Origin: DAOULT01 sp964646625
Lineage (GTDB): Bacteria; Chloroflexota; Anaerolineae; CAZYHC01
NCBI GenBank assembly: GCA_964646625.1
Contig: CAZYHC010000019.1
Span: forward strand, 1-64,000
Length of the DNA: 64,000 bases
Direction of reading: 5' to 3'
A model generated the notes under the pieces. The model was not told where the DNA came from and searched no databases. It worked only from the letters and a program-made list of their open reading frames with translations. Shown piece after piece: positions 35,830 through 44,887 of this stretch (within the stretch, counting starts at the first letter, position 1; each line of letters opens with the position of its first letter). A program made the position numbers and the translations under genes.

Positions 35830-36900
35830 TTGTATGCTTTGATATTGGCCGGGGGGATCGGCAGCCGACTGTGGCCGCGTAGCCGACAGAATATGCCTAA
35901 ACAATTGCTGGACATTGTGGCGAAGAACACCATGTTACAGGAGACTTTCGTGCGCATCAGTCCCTTGATTCCGGCTGACAATGTCTTCGTCGTGACCAAC
36001 GATACTTATGCACCCATCGTCCGCGAGCAGATCCCTGTTCTGCCCAAAGCTAACGTCGTCAACGAGCCTGCGGGACACGGTACCGCGCCCTGCATCGGGC
36101 TTTCGGCTCTCTATCTCAAGCGGCTGGCTCCCGAGGGGGTGATGGTTTCCCTCCACGCCGACCATCTGATTGAGGATGCGCCGGCCTTTCGTCGGGCCCT
36201 GCAAGTGGCGGCCAAAGTGGCCGAGGAAGACTATCTGGTCACCCTGGGCATCGAGCCTGACCAACCTGATATCAGTTATGGTTATATCCAGCGTGGGCAA
36301 CCGCTGACCACGGTGGACGATCATCAGGTCTACCGGGTCGAGAAGTTTACGGAGAAGCCCGATGAGGCTACGGCCCGGCAGTTCCTGGAAAGTGGACAGT
36401 ATTACTGGAACAGCGGCATCTTTGTCTGGAAGATATCCGTTATCCTTCGGGAGATAGAGTTATACCTGCCCCACCTCTACGAGAAGCTGATGATCATTGA
36501 TCGGGCTATCGGCACTCCGGATGAGCGTCAGATGCTTGAGGAGGTATGGAATACGGTCGAGAACGAGACCATCGATGTGGGCATCATGGAAAAGGCCAGG
36601 GAAGTGGCGGTCATTCCTATAAATATCGGCTGGAGCGACGTGGGCAGTTGGGCTACCCTGACCGACATCCTGCCCCGTGACCGGGAGGACAACGTGGTGG
36701 TGGGCGGTGAACACATCGGGGTGGACACCACCGGCTCTCTGCTCTACGGGACCAAGCGTCTCATTGCCACCGTGGGGCTCAAGGACATGATCGTGGTCGA
36801 TACCGATGACGTGGTGCTGGTCTGTCCCAAGGACCGGGCCCAGGACGTGAAAGACCTGGTTACCAAGCTTAGGATGGTGAACAAGGACGAGTACCTGTGA
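35830..36900 (+). CDS. manC: Mannose-1-phosphate guanylyltransferase
   Basis: 356 residues. It makes GDP-mannose from GTP and mannose-1-phosphate for glycan synthesis. The nucleotidyltransferase signature LAGGIGSRLWPRSR is at the N-terminus. Later motifs are GHGTAPCIGLSALYL, YGYIQRG, VEKFTEKPD, YYWNSGIFVW and VGSWATL. The C-terminal isomerase domain found in bifunctional ManC (about 470 residues) is absent, so only the transferase activity is expected. The start is TTG, with GGAGG seven bases upstream. It overlaps the next gene by 4 bases. Confidence 0.9.
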   Translation: MYALILAGGIGSRLWPRSRQNMPKQLLDIVAKNTMLQETFVRISPLIPADNVFVVTNDTYAPIVREQIPVLPKANVVNEPAGHGTAPCIGLSALYLKRLAPEGVMVSLHADHLIEDAPAFRRALQVAAKVAEEDYLVTLGIEPDQPDISYGYIQRGQPLTTVDDHQVYRVEKFTEKPDEATARQFLESGQYYWNSGIFVWKISVILREIELYLPHLYEKLMIIDRAIGTPDERQMLEEVWNTVENETIDVGIMEKAREVAVIPINIGWSDVGSWATLTDILPRDREDNVVVGGEHIGVDTTGSLLYGTKRLIATVGLKDMIVVDTDDVVLVCPKDRAQDVKDLVTKLRMVNKDEYL

Positions 36901-37394
36901 TCGGGCTGGAGGATTTCGATCCGCACGTCATCGCTGAGTACAGAATCACCGAGGAAGATTTGGAACGGGTGATCCGTTACCTCCGTCTCTTGCAGGGTAA
37001 AGATTCGCTGACGCTGCAGGATATTGCGGTTGGCGGCTATTATGGTACCAGTGCCTTCTTACATGAGGTTATAGAACTGCGCGTTTTGCTGGGCAGGGAG
37101 GCAAACTTACTGGAAAAAAGTCAGGCGGAAGCAAGCCGGTTTTTCTTTGAGAACCTTGACGCTCACGCCCAGGGTCTTGCCGCCGAATACAGCTACTTGC
37201 GTGAGAAGATCAAAACTCTGTGGGGTGAGGATGTGAGCGTTGGGGCTCTTGTGCTCTCAAATGCCACGCCAGATGATCTATATCTCTTGGTCGAATCGGC
37301 AATTCCCTTACCAGTTTTCGAGCCGACCGAGTTGGAGATCAGTTGGGCTAAGCGTTTAATAATCAGGCTACGCGAGCTTGGAAAGGAAATGTAG
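36897..37394 (+). CDS. Unknown protein, 165 residues
   Basis: GTG start overlapping the manC stop (GTGA). The protein is mostly helical: ITEEDLERVIRYLRLLQG, then AVGGYYGTSAFLHEVIEL and REANLLEKSQAEAS. There is no membrane segment or Cys cluster. I do not recognise a family. Base composition is a little less GC-rich than manC and topA. The next gene follows after 2 nt, so these two are a pair, possibly a functional unit placed inside the manC-topA operon. Confidence 0.65.
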   Translation: MIGLEDFDPHVIAEYRITEEDLERVIRYLRLLQGKDSLTLQDIAVGGYYGTSAFLHEVIELRVLLGREANLLEKSQAEASRFFFENLDAHAQGLAAEYSYLREKIKTLWGEDVSVGALVLSNATPDDLYLLVESAIPLPVFEPTELEISWAKRLIIRLRELGKEM

Positions 37395-37396
37395 CG

Positions 37397-37750
37397 ATGA
37401 TCGTGAGGTACAGGTTGATCGAAAAAAAGTACGAAGATGGTAGCGGTGACCACTGGCTTCCTTGGGGGACGCTGTATGAAAATTGCAGCGGAGCTTTCGT
37501 CAATCACCAGGTCCTTTTCAAGGTTATCCCTGATGAGTATAAGGGTGTTACTCATTATTTCAGCTCACGTATCGAGGAATTAGGGATCGGTTTGGAAGAT
37601 GGCGAAAGGATGTTCGGTGAACATGCGCACCGTTTCCGTCTGCGGCCCGAAACTCTGACAGTCGAGGGCCAATCCCATAGAGAAATCCGCCAACGTCTAT
37701 GGGAGCGAATCTTTCAAGATAAAAAAGTCAGTGTCTTAAGGAAGGAATAA
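37397..37750 (+). CDS. Unknown protein, 117 residues
   Basis: ATG at 37397, 2 nt after the preceding unknown gene. Its TAA overlaps the topA ATG by one base. The sequence (MIVRYRLIEKKYEDGSGDHW, later HYFSSRIEELGIG and REIRQRLWERIF) suggests a small alpha/beta cytoplasmic protein. No known domain recognised. A small-protein pair with tight spacing recalls toxin-antitoxin gene organisation, but no toxin motif is visible and I do not claim it. Confidence 0.6.
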   Translation: MIVRYRLIEKKYEDGSGDHWLPWGTLYENCSGAFVNHQVLFKVIPDEYKGVTHYFSSRIEELGIGLEDGERMFGEHAHRFRLRPETLTVEGQSHREIRQRLWERIFQDKKVSVLRKE

Positions 37751-40104
37751 TGTCTGACAAAACCATCGTGGCCTATTGTGTCAAATGTCGCCAAAAACGG
37801 GAAATGAAAGAGCCCCAGGCGGTTTATACTGAATCGGGAAGGCCCGGCACACGGGGCACCTGTCCTGTATGCCAGGCCAGCATGTTCCGCATGGGTAGAA
37901 CCGAGGCTCACCAGAACGTACCCAAGCCCGCGCCCAAACCCAGGGAGGGCAAGCTGGTCATCGTGGAGTCGCCGGCCAAGGCCCGCACGGTGGGCCGTTT
38001 CCTGGGCAGAGATTACAGGGTTAAAGCTTCGATAGGACATGTGCGTGACCTGCTTCGTTCGCGGCTCTCCGTTGACGTGGACAACGATTTTAAGCCCCAC
38101 TATCGGGTGCCCAACGAGAAGCGAGAGGTGGTTAAAGAGCTCCAGAAAGTGGTCGGGGAGGTGGCCGAGATTTACCTGGCTACCGACCCCGACCGTGAAG
38201 GCGAGGCTATCGCCTGGCACCTCATAGCCGCGGCCGAGATCGAAAAAGAGCGGGTCCGACGGGTGGTCTTTCACGAAATCACCGAGCAGGCCATCGCCGA
38301 GGCTTTTGCCCATTCCCGAGGCATCGATATGGACCTGGTCAACGCCCAGCAGGCTCGCCGTATCCTGGATCGTTTGGTGGGCTATAAGATCACGCCTCTT
38401 TTATGGGAAAGAGTGCGTGGCCGTCTTTCGGCCGGGCGGGTACAATCGGTGGCCGTGCGGCTCATCGTCGAGCGCGAAAGGGAGATCCAGGCCTTTGTGC
38501 CGGTGGAGTACTGGAGCATCGAGGCCGAGCTGGCCAAACAGGAAGCAGAGGGAAAACGGAAGCCTGAAAAAAGACAAAGCTTCATCGCCAAGCTGCACCG
38601 CATCCGGGGCCAGAAGGTGGACCTCAAAAACGAGGAGGACACTCACCGCATCGTCGAGGAACTGGAGACCGCTACCTACGTGGTGGTTGACGTCAAGAGA
38701 GGGACGCGGAAGCGCCACCCCTCCCCGCCTTACATCACCAGCACCATGCAGCAGGAGGCTTCCCGGCGGCTGGGCTTCACGGCCCGACGCACGATGGCCG
38801 TGGCCCAGCAGCTCTACGAAGGCATCGAGATCGGCGACCAGGGCTCGGTGGGGCTCATCACCTACATGCGTACCGATTCGGTCAACGTGGCGGAAGTAGC
38901 CCAGCAGGAAGCGCGCGCCTTCATCGCCAACCAGTACGGGAAAGAGTTCCTGCCCCCCAAGTCGCCCGTTTACAAGACCAGGGCCAAGAAGGCCCAGGAA
39001 GCTCACGAAGCCATCCGGCCCACTGCGGTGGTCCGCCAGCCAAAGGCTATCAAACAATATCTCAGCCGCGATCAGTATCGCCTCTACAACCTTATCTGGA
39101 GGCGTTTCGTAGCCAGCCAGATGGCGCCTGCTATCTTCGATACCATCTCGGTCGGTATCGAGGCCGGTCAGCCCGAGAATGGTAAGCGTCCCTATTTATT
39201 CCGGGCTTCCGGTGCCTCGCTGAAGTTCCCCGGCTTCCTGGCCGTCTACGAGGAAATCAAGGGCGAAGAGGCCCGCTCCGACGAAGGTGAGGAGAAGAGC
39301 ATCCCGCCCCTGGATAAGGACGAGATCCTGGATCTGTTACGGCTCCTGCCCGAACAACATTTCACCCAGCCGCCACCACGCTACACCGAGGCCAGCCTGG
39401 TTCGCACTCTGGAAGAATACGGTATCGGCCGGCCCAGCACCTACGCGCCCATTATCTCCACCATCCAGAACCGGGGTTACGTGGAGAGGATAGACAGACG
39501 CCTGGTGCCCACCGAGATCGGGTTCATCGTCAACGATCTGCTGGTCCAGCACTTTCCTGACATTGTGGACGTAGGCTTCACGGCCAGGATGGAGGACGAC
39601 CTGGACCTCATCGCCTCCGGGGAACGAGAATGGGTGCCGGTGCTCAAGGAGTTCTACGGCCCCTTCGAGCAGGCTTTCAACCTGGCCGATCAGACTATGG
39701 AAAAGCTCGATTTCGATAGCCAGCCGACGGGCGAGAATTGTGAGGAATGCGGCCATCCTATGGTCATTAAATGGGGTCGTTATGGCCGCTTCATCGCCTG
39801 TAGCAACTATCCCGCCTGCCGCAATACCAAATCCTACCTGGTCAAAATCGGGGTGAAATGCCCGGAGTGCGGCGGCGAACTGGTGGAACGCAGAACCAGG
39901 CGCCGACGCATCTTCTACGGCTGCGAAAACTACCCGCAGTGCGAATTTTCGACCTGGAACCAACCCCTGCCCCAGCCCTGCCCGGAGTGCGGCGGCCTTT
40001 TGACCGTAGCCAGCAAGCGGGAAGCCAAGTGCCTCAAGTGTGAGGAACCGTGGGAACTGGAAAAGCTGGAGAAGTTGCAGCCCATTTCTGAAATAGCTGG
40101 CTAG
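37750..40104 (+). CDS. topA: DNA topoisomerase I (type IA) with N-terminal zinc ribbon
   Basis: 784 residues. Residues 1-50 form a small zinc ribbon (YCVKCRQKR, TCPVCQ) like DUF5679. The TOPRIM domain follows, with LVIVESPAKARTV and TDPDREGEAIAWH. The active-site Tyr372 lies in GLITYMRTDS. The C-terminus holds Cys4 zinc fingers (CEECGHP, CPECGGELV, CPECGGLLT and CLKC). The enzyme relaxes negative supercoils. The N-terminal ribbon fused to topoisomerase is a lineage feature rather than standard. It precedes a captured gene cassette. Confidence 0.95.
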   Translation: MSDKTIVAYCVKCRQKREMKEPQAVYTESGRPGTRGTCPVCQASMFRMGRTEAHQNVPKPAPKPREGKLVIVESPAKARTVGRFLGRDYRVKASIGHVRDLLRSRLSVDVDNDFKPHYRVPNEKREVVKELQKVVGEVAEIYLATDPDREGEAIAWHLIAAAEIEKERVRRVVFHEITEQAIAEAFAHSRGIDMDLVNAQQARRILDRLVGYKITPLLWERVRGRLSAGRVQSVAVRLIVEREREIQAFVPVEYWSIEAELAKQEAEGKRKPEKRQSFIAKLHRIRGQKVDLKNEEDTHRIVEELETATYVVVDVKRGTRKRHPSPPYITSTMQQEASRRLGFTARRTMAVAQQLYEGIEIGDQGSVGLITYMRTDSVNVAEVAQQEARAFIANQYGKEFLPPKSPVYKTRAKKAQEAHEAIRPTAVVRQPKAIKQYLSRDQYRLYNLIWRRFVASQMAPAIFDTISVGIEAGQPENGKRPYLFRASGASLKFPGFLAVYEEIKGEEARSDEGEEKSIPPLDKDEILDLLRLLPEQHFTQPPPRYTEASLVRTLEEYGIGRPSTYAPIISTIQNRGYVERIDRRLVPTEIGFIVNDLLVQHFPDIVDVGFTARMEDDLDLIASGEREWVPVLKEFYGPFEQAFNLADQTMEKLDFDSQPTGENCEECGHPMVIKWGRYGRFIACSNYPACRNTKSYLVKIGVKCPECGGELVERRTRRRRIFYGCENYPQCEFSTWNQPLPQPCPECGGLLTVASKREAKCLKCEEPWELEKLEKLQPISEIAG

Positions 40105-40111
40105 TTTTCGG

Positions 40112-40863
40112 GTTTACGCAGTTATACGCCATGCTGAGAGAAGATGAGCATTAGAGTTCAATTAGACACGTTATTCTCAAAAGAAAACTCAGGTGGTATG
40201 AGGGTTTTCCTATTTGCGAAGTTCTATGAGGAGCTTTTGAGAGAATACCTCAGTCGTAAGGGTTATGAAGTATGTTCGGGCAAGCCCAGAATCTACTGGA
40301 ACAGAATTACTCTACCGAAGGAACAGGCTACTGAAAATTATGCAAGATTGATAAACTCACTGAAGCAGAAGCAAAGCAGTGGTGTCTACTGTATTCCCGA
40401 TGGGCTTCTCGTTCGCTGGGGGCAATATATCGTTTGGGAAGCCAAGAACTGGGTTCAGGAGTTGTTCTATTCGCCTTTTGCCGACCGTGTCTGGAGGTTT
40501 TCTTGGTTGCTAGCGAAACAGGTTGAGTATCAAGGTCAATCGCACCCCATATCCGGCTTTTTGATATCTTGGTGGGAGAGAGAAGAGGGGGTAGATGAGA
40601 CCGTAACAGAACTTAGACAATGTATCAGTCCATTAGGTTTGGATATAATTTTCACTAAGGATGTGCTGCACGAGTGCATTACTGCTCAGTATGACTGGTA
40701 CTTAGAGTTGGTGAAGGAAAAGCAGAGAAACATTAGCCAGTTCTTCGGCATTCTGCTGGGAGAAGCAAATGGTGAATAGGGCGGCATGGCGTGTAACAGA
40801 GGCTCTGCGGTTCGCTTCGTTCGCCCAAATGCTTCGCACTTCACAATGTCCGGAAACGTTTAC
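40112..40863 (+). mobile_element. Captured gene cassette, attC-like 3' end
   Basis: GTTTAC occurs at both ends (40112 and 40858). The sequence CAGTTATACGCCATGCTG at 40119-40136 is inverted at 40782-40799 as CGGCATGGCGTGTAACAG, matching at 15 of 18 positions. From 40785 to 40863 a palindromic 79-bp tail with GTAAC and GTTTAC ends resembles an integron attC site, though it only partly fits the RYYYAAC/GTTRRRY consensus. The cassette holds one AT-rich gene in the gap between topA and the M24 peptidase gene. No integrase is in the window. Confidence 0.55.
40144..40779 (+). CDS. Possible PD-(D/E)XK nuclease-like cassette protein
   Basis: 211 residues, AT-rich and unlike the operon around it. The core has D and EAK in a spacing that fits a PD-(D/E)XK nuclease: IPDGLLVRWGQYIVWEAKNW, preceded by a helix with GYEVCSG. 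Restriction and repair enzymes share that fold. The motif is short and could be chance, since the fold is diverse. No methyltransferase or partner is present. The gene sits in a cassette flanked by inverted repeats, which suggests transfer and perhaps a defence role (inference). Confidence 0.45.
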   Translation: MSIRVQLDTLFSKENSGGMRVFLFAKFYEELLREYLSRKGYEVCSGKPRIYWNRITLPKEQATENYARLINSLKQKQSSGVYCIPDGLLVRWGQYIVWEAKNWVQELFYSPFADRVWRFSWLLAKQVEYQGQSHPISGFLISWWEREEGVDETVTELRQCISPLGLDIIFTKDVLHECITAQYDWYLELVKEKQRNISQFFGILLGEANGE

Positions 40864-40899
40864 CGAAATCTGCTAGAACACGGCCAGGGAGAACGCAAC

Positions 40900-41979
40900 T
40901 TGATAGAAGACAGACTACACAGGCTAGGCCAGACTTTGGCCGAACAGGAGTTGGACGCCTTACTGATTGCCCAGCCGCAAAATCTACGCTATCTCAGCGG
41001 CTTCAGCGGCTCGGGCGGGGTGCTTTTGCTCACAGCCGAGTTGGCTATTCTGGCCACCGGCTTCGTCTACCTTGAACAGGCTAAAGAAGAAGCCCCGGCC
41101 TTCGAGGTGGTCAAGATCGAGGAGACCTTTGCCAAACTGCTGCCTGAACTGGTGCCCAGGGTGGAGGGCCGGCGGCTCGGGTTCGAGAGCGCCCATCTGA
41201 CCGTGGCCCAACATTGCAAATGGCTGGAAGCCCTGGAGGAGGCCGGCGAAGATCGTGAACTGCTGCCCACCGAGGGACTGGTGGAGAAGTTGCGGGCGGT
41301 CAAGGACGCCCACGAACTGGCCGCTATCAGGCAGGCGGTGGCGCTGGCCGACGCCGCTTTCGCCCACATCGTGGATTTCATCAAGGTGGGTATGACGGAG
41401 AAAGAGGTGGCCTGGGAGTTAGAGGTTTTTCTGCGCACCCAGGGCGCGGAAAAGGTGGCTTTCGACCTCATCGTCGGGGCCGGGCCTAACGGGGCCAAAC
41501 CTCATGCCTCGGCCACGGAGCAAAGGATCAAAGCAGGCCAACCCATTGTCATCGATCTGGGAGCCTTGCTCGATGGTTACAATTCCGACCTGACCCGTAC
41601 CCTTTGCCTGGGGCGGGCGGATGAGCGTTTTTGGGAAGTTTACGACCTGGTTTTGAGGGCCCAAACGGCGGCCGAGGCAGGCATAAAAGCCGGTTTGGGA
41701 GGCAAAGAGGCCGACCAGATAGCGCGCCAGATCATTGAGGAGGCCGGTTATGAGTTGGGCCATAGCCTGGGGCACGGCGTCGGGCTGGCCGTACACGAGT
41801 CACCCCGTCTTAGCCGCTTCTCAGAAGATACTTTGCAGGCGGGCATGGTGGTCACCGTGGAGCCGGGCATCTATCTGCCAGATTGGGGTGGGGTGCGCCT
41901 GGAAGATATGGTGGTGGTCGGGGAAGAGGGAGTGGAGATTTTATCCCAGGCCAGCAAAGCCCCCCTGGTAGAGGGCTAA
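40900..41979 (+). CDS. Xaa-Pro aminopeptidase-type M24 peptidase
   Basis: 359 residues from a TTG at 40900, which follows GGGAG by about nine bases. The product opens (M)IEDRLHRLGQTLAEQELDALLI, the standard start of this family. An ATG at 40846 is in frame but lies inside the cassette tail. Metal ligands are in DLGALLDGYNSDLTRT (two Asp), LGHGVGLAVHE (His), VTVEPGIY (Glu) and VRLEDMVV (Glu). It removes N-terminal residues from X-Pro peptides in the cytoplasm. Before the cassette arrived the gene was probably directly linked to topA. Confidence 0.88.
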   Translation: MIEDRLHRLGQTLAEQELDALLIAQPQNLRYLSGFSGSGGVLLLTAELAILATGFVYLEQAKEEAPAFEVVKIEETFAKLLPELVPRVEGRRLGFESAHLTVAQHCKWLEALEEAGEDRELLPTEGLVEKLRAVKDAHELAAIRQAVALADAAFAHIVDFIKVGMTEKEVAWELEVFLRTQGAEKVAFDLIVGAGPNGAKPHASATEQRIKAGQPIVIDLGALLDGYNSDLTRTLCLGRADERFWEVYDLVLRAQTAAEAGIKAGLGGKEADQIARQIIEEAGYELGHSLGHGVGLAVHESPRLSRFSEDTLQAGMVVTVEPGIYLPDWGGVRLEDMVVVGEEGVEILSQASKAPLVEG

Positions 41980-42132
41980 CCTCGTTCTTGCTTTTTATTG
42001 AAATTGTTGTATAATAGACAATAACTACTATCTGAGGAACACAGGGGCAGGGCAATAAGGGATTGTTGCATCCTGAGGTTGTAATTTATTGCTTTCCCTG
42101 CGCTCTATGTTCTACGAGGTCGGGAGCTCTGG

Positions 42133-42161
42133 TAGACATCTGAAGCAATTTGTGGTATAAT
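42133..42161 (+). promoter_or_regulatory. Promoter of the 367-residue membrane protein gene
   Basis: TAGACA (42133-42138), 17 nt and TATAAT (42156-42161). About 85 nt of leader precede the ATG. A weaker TATAAT also occurs near 42011. Confidence 0.6.
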
Positions 42162-42248
42162 TACCAGTATAGGGGGCTGGATGTAGATTCGTTTCCTTAC
42201 CAATCGAGGGAATACCCTCGACTATACAGATAAGCGAGGTGTGACAAG

Positions 42249-43352
42249 ATGAGCATGATCCCGGAAATCCTCAGGAGCGTGATCAAAGGCAAACCCATCC
42301 TCATAACTATGATCCTGTTCTTCGGGGGCTGTTTTCTCGGTTGGGTGCTGATAGGTTGGGTCATCTGGCCGGTGAAGTACGTGGGCGAGTCTTATCCCAA
42401 CGAATTGGTGCAAAAGGATAGGGATGAATACCTGACCATGGTAGCTGATTCATATGCCGCCAACAGAGATCTGGCTCTGGCCAAGGCCCGTTTGGTGTAC
42501 TGGAAGCCTGAGGAACGGGCCAGACTGCTGGCCGACCTGAGCGCACGCTATAGACAGGATCCAGCCCGAGCGGGGGAGGCCGAAAAGCTGGAAACGCTGC
42601 GAACCGCTCTGGAAATGGAGGCTGAGGTAACGGTCGAGCCGACGGAAGTAATGGCTCCCCCGGCTACGCTGGAAGGGGTCACTGCTACGCCGGTCATCAC
42701 CAGCCGGCCCAAGTCCTCCTTGTTGGGAAGTTGGCCACTCGTGTGTGGGATCGTTGTTCTGGTGATTTTGCTCATCGCTGGCGCCGGTTTGGGCTTTTCT
42801 ATGATAAGACGCCGACAGGCCGCGGAGCCAGGCCGGGCCGTAGCCCCTGAAGCTCGTCGTCCGGTCACCTACTGGGAGGCAGGCGCTCAACCCCCTTTGG
42901 GCAATTTTATCACCACCTATATGCTGGGCGATGACCATTACGATGAGTCTTTCAGCATTGAGACCCCGATGGGCGAATTTTTAGGCGAGTGTGGGGTTGG
43001 TATCTCCGAGACCATCGGGATGGGCGGCAGCCCGGAAAAAGTGACCGCCTTCGAGGTCTGGCTTTTCGACAAAAGCGACATTCGCACTGTGACTAAGGTG
43101 CTGATGAGCGAACATGCTTATCACGACGACGCCCTGCGCACCAAACTGGCCTCCAAGGGTGAGGCCGTGCTGGCCACGCCCGGCCAGGTGATCACCCTGG
43201 AAACCGCGGCCTTGCTGGTCAAGGCTGAGGTGACGGAGATGGTCTATGGCAGCGATGATCTGCCTCCTCAAAGTCACTTCGCCAAACTGGCCATCGAACT
43301 GGTGGCCACGGCCAAAGGCCCAGGAGGAGCAGAAGAGGGCAAGGCTCTTTAA
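42249..43352 (+). CDS. Two-pass membrane protein of unknown function
   Basis: 367 residues. A membrane segment at about 16-40 and another at about 160-185 (WPLVCGIVVLVILLIAG) frame an outside loop containing a helical stretch and a Val/Thr/Pro linker. The cytoplasmic C-terminus is a compact domain (NFITTYMLGDDHYDESFSIE, FLGECGVGISETIG). A similar arrangement is common in Chloroflexota, but I cannot name a family. It is monocistronic, ending in a strong intrinsic terminator. Confidence 0.7.
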   Translation: MSMIPEILRSVIKGKPILITMILFFGGCFLGWVLIGWVIWPVKYVGESYPNELVQKDRDEYLTMVADSYAANRDLALAKARLVYWKPEERARLLADLSARYRQDPARAGEAEKLETLRTALEMEAEVTVEPTEVMAPPATLEGVTATPVITSRPKSSLLGSWPLVCGIVVLVILLIAGAGLGFSMIRRRQAAEPGRAVAPEARRPVTYWEAGAQPPLGNFITTYMLGDDHYDESFSIETPMGEFLGECGVGISETIGMGGSPEKVTAFEVWLFDKSDIRTVTKVLMSEHAYHDDALRTKLASKGEAVLATPGQVITLETAALLVKAEVTEMVYGSDDLPPQSHFAKLAIELVATAKGPGGAEEGKAL

Positions 43353-43373
43353 ACCGGGCGGTTCTGGTGAACG

Positions 43374-43412
43374 AGCAGGATACCGGCGGGGGGTATGGGT
43401 ATCCTGCTTTTT
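43374..43412 (+). terminator. Intrinsic terminator
   Basis: Arms AGCAGGATACC (43374-43384) and GGTATCCTGCT (43398-43408) form a perfect 11-bp stem, followed by TTTTT. It closes the membrane protein gene just before the convergent dGTPase gene. Confidence 0.85.
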
Positions 43413-43437
43413 GCATGGCTCTTTCATGCCCCTTTCA

Positions 43438-44601
43438 TCACACCCTGACGGAAGGGTCAAACAGCTTTTGGTATTCTTCCAGGGCGTAGCGGTCGGTCAT
43501 GCCGGCGATGTAATCGCAGATGACACGCTGCGCCGTGTCCTCCTGCAACCTTTGTTGGGTTGAATCTGGCAACTGGGCCGGTTCTGCCAGGTAGACCCGG
43601 AAAAGCTCCTTGATGCACCTTTTGGCTTTGGCGCTCATCCGCACCAGGCGGTAATGAAAGTAGAAATGGGCCATCAGGAAATTCTTAAGCTCGCGGTTTT
43701 TGGCCTGCATTTTGTCCGAGAAGTCCACCACGTTGAAGGGCAGGTTTCTGACCTCTTCGGCGGAACGAGGAGCCTCCTCCTCCAGACGGCGATGGGTTTC
43801 GCCGATCACGTCGGTGACCATGAAATCGATCAGAGAGCGGATGAGACAATGTCTGGCCATGTCCGATAGCCCCTGGTCATCCTGACCACACTTCTGGCCG
43901 ACGATAGTCAAAGCTTCCTCCCAGAGAGCAAGCCCCTTGAAATCGCCGGGGTTCAGCAAGCCGGCTCTCAGACCATCGTCCAGGTCGTGGCTGTTGTAAG
44001 CTACCTCATCGGCGACGTTGACGATCTGGCCCTCGATAGTGGCTGCTTTTTCAGGCTCGTAGCCCCCGCTCTGACCTTTATCGTACTCGGTTTTGTGTTT
44101 GACGATGCCCTCGCGTACCTCCCAGGTCAGGTTGAGCCCCCGGAAATCGGGGTACCGATGCTCCAATTTCTCCACGATACGCAAGCTCTGATGGTTGTGG
44201 TCGAACCCGCCGTGCTCTGCCATCAACTGGTGAAGGGCGTCCTCCCCGGAGTGCCCAAAAGGGGTATGGCCCAGGTCGTGAGCCAGGGCGATGGCTTCCA
44301 CCAGGTCTTCGTTGGCCCTTAGCGCCCGGGCCAGGGTGCGCCCTATCTGGGCCACCTCGATGGTGTGCGTCAGCCGGGTACGGTAATAGTCGCCCTCGTA
44401 GTTGACGAACACCTGGGTCTTGTACTCCAAACGACGAAAGGCGGTGGTATGGATGATGCGGTCCCTATCCCGTTGAAAGGCGGAGCGATAGGGGTGTTCC
44501 TGTTCGGGATGAGCGCGCCCTTGCGAGTGGCGGCTCTTCATGGCGTAGGGGGCCAGTCTCTCCCCCTCGATGTCCTCAAACTCCTCTCGACTCAAGATCA
44601 T
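43438..44601 (-). CDS. dgt: Deoxyguanosinetriphosphate triphosphohydrolase-like protein
   Basis: 387 residues from the ATG at 44601, with AGGAGG nine bases upstream. The HD motif runs RLTHTIEVAQ, then AHDLGHTPFGHSGE, and later a Asp in the NVADEVAYNSHDLDD region. The N-terminal HPYRSAFQRDRDRIIHTTAFRRL is specific to dGTPase-like enzymes, which cleave dNTPs to nucleosides and triphosphate. They can regulate dNTP pools and also restrict phages. Whether this one prefers dGTP is unknown. It is divergent from the conflict operon across a 286-base gap. Confidence 0.9.
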   Translation of the reverse strand: MILSREEFEDIEGERLAPYAMKSRHSQGRAHPEQEHPYRSAFQRDRDRIIHTTAFRRLEYKTQVFVNYEGDYYRTRLTHTIEVAQIGRTLARALRANEDLVEAIALAHDLGHTPFGHSGEDALHQLMAEHGGFDHNHQSLRIVEKLEHRYPDFRGLNLTWEVREGIVKHKTEYDKGQSGGYEPEKAATIEGQIVNVADEVAYNSHDLDDGLRAGLLNPGDFKGLALWEEALTIVGQKCGQDDQGLSDMARHCLIRSLIDFMVTDVIGETHRRLEEEAPRSAEEVRNLPFNVVDFSDKMQAKNRELKNFLMAHFYFHYRLVRMSAKAKRCIKELFRVYLAEPAQLPDSTQQRLQEDTAQRVICDYIAGMTDRYALEEYQKLFDPSVRV

Positions 44602-44726
44602 GCTTGCACCTCCTGAATTAGTCGTTAACAGACCAGGCAGTTGTACCACTTTTATTATACCATAAATTTGCAGAATAAGTGACATCTGGACAGTCTCGGC
44701 TTATAACCACAAAGAGCACTCCCCTC

Positions 44727-44759
44727 AGGTGCCTGGCCCTTCTGAAGGGCCAGGCACCT
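44727..44759. other. Perfect 15-bp hairpin between dgt and the CHAT operon
   Basis: AGGTGCCTGGCCCTT and AAGGGCCAGGCACCT flank a 3-nt loop. The rest of the 44602-44887 gap holds the CHAT operon promoter and a TATAAT on the minus strand near 44660. No T-tract follows on either side. Confidence 0.7.
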
Positions 44760-44804
44760 CTCCGTGACATCCGTGATCTTAATCTGTATGGAGCGGTTGC
44801 TATG

Positions 44805-44833
44805 TTGCGTGGCTTTAACAATAATGGTATAAT
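44805..44833 (+). promoter_or_regulatory. Promoter of the CHAT-TIR-ATPase operon
   Basis: TTGCGT (44805-44810), 17 nt and TATAAT (44828-44833). The leader is about 50 nt. Confidence 0.5.
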
Positions 44834-44887
44834 CAGAACAAGTAGATGAGGAATGCCCTGCGGGGATCGTCGTTTGGGGATCGTTTG

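Noticed and set aside
36897..37750. Toxin-antitoxin pair
   Set aside because: Organisation fits but neither protein shows a toxin or antitoxin motif.
42000..42020. Promoter using TATAAT near 42011
   Set aside because: No -35 with reasonable match at correct distance; the 42133-42161 promoter is much better.
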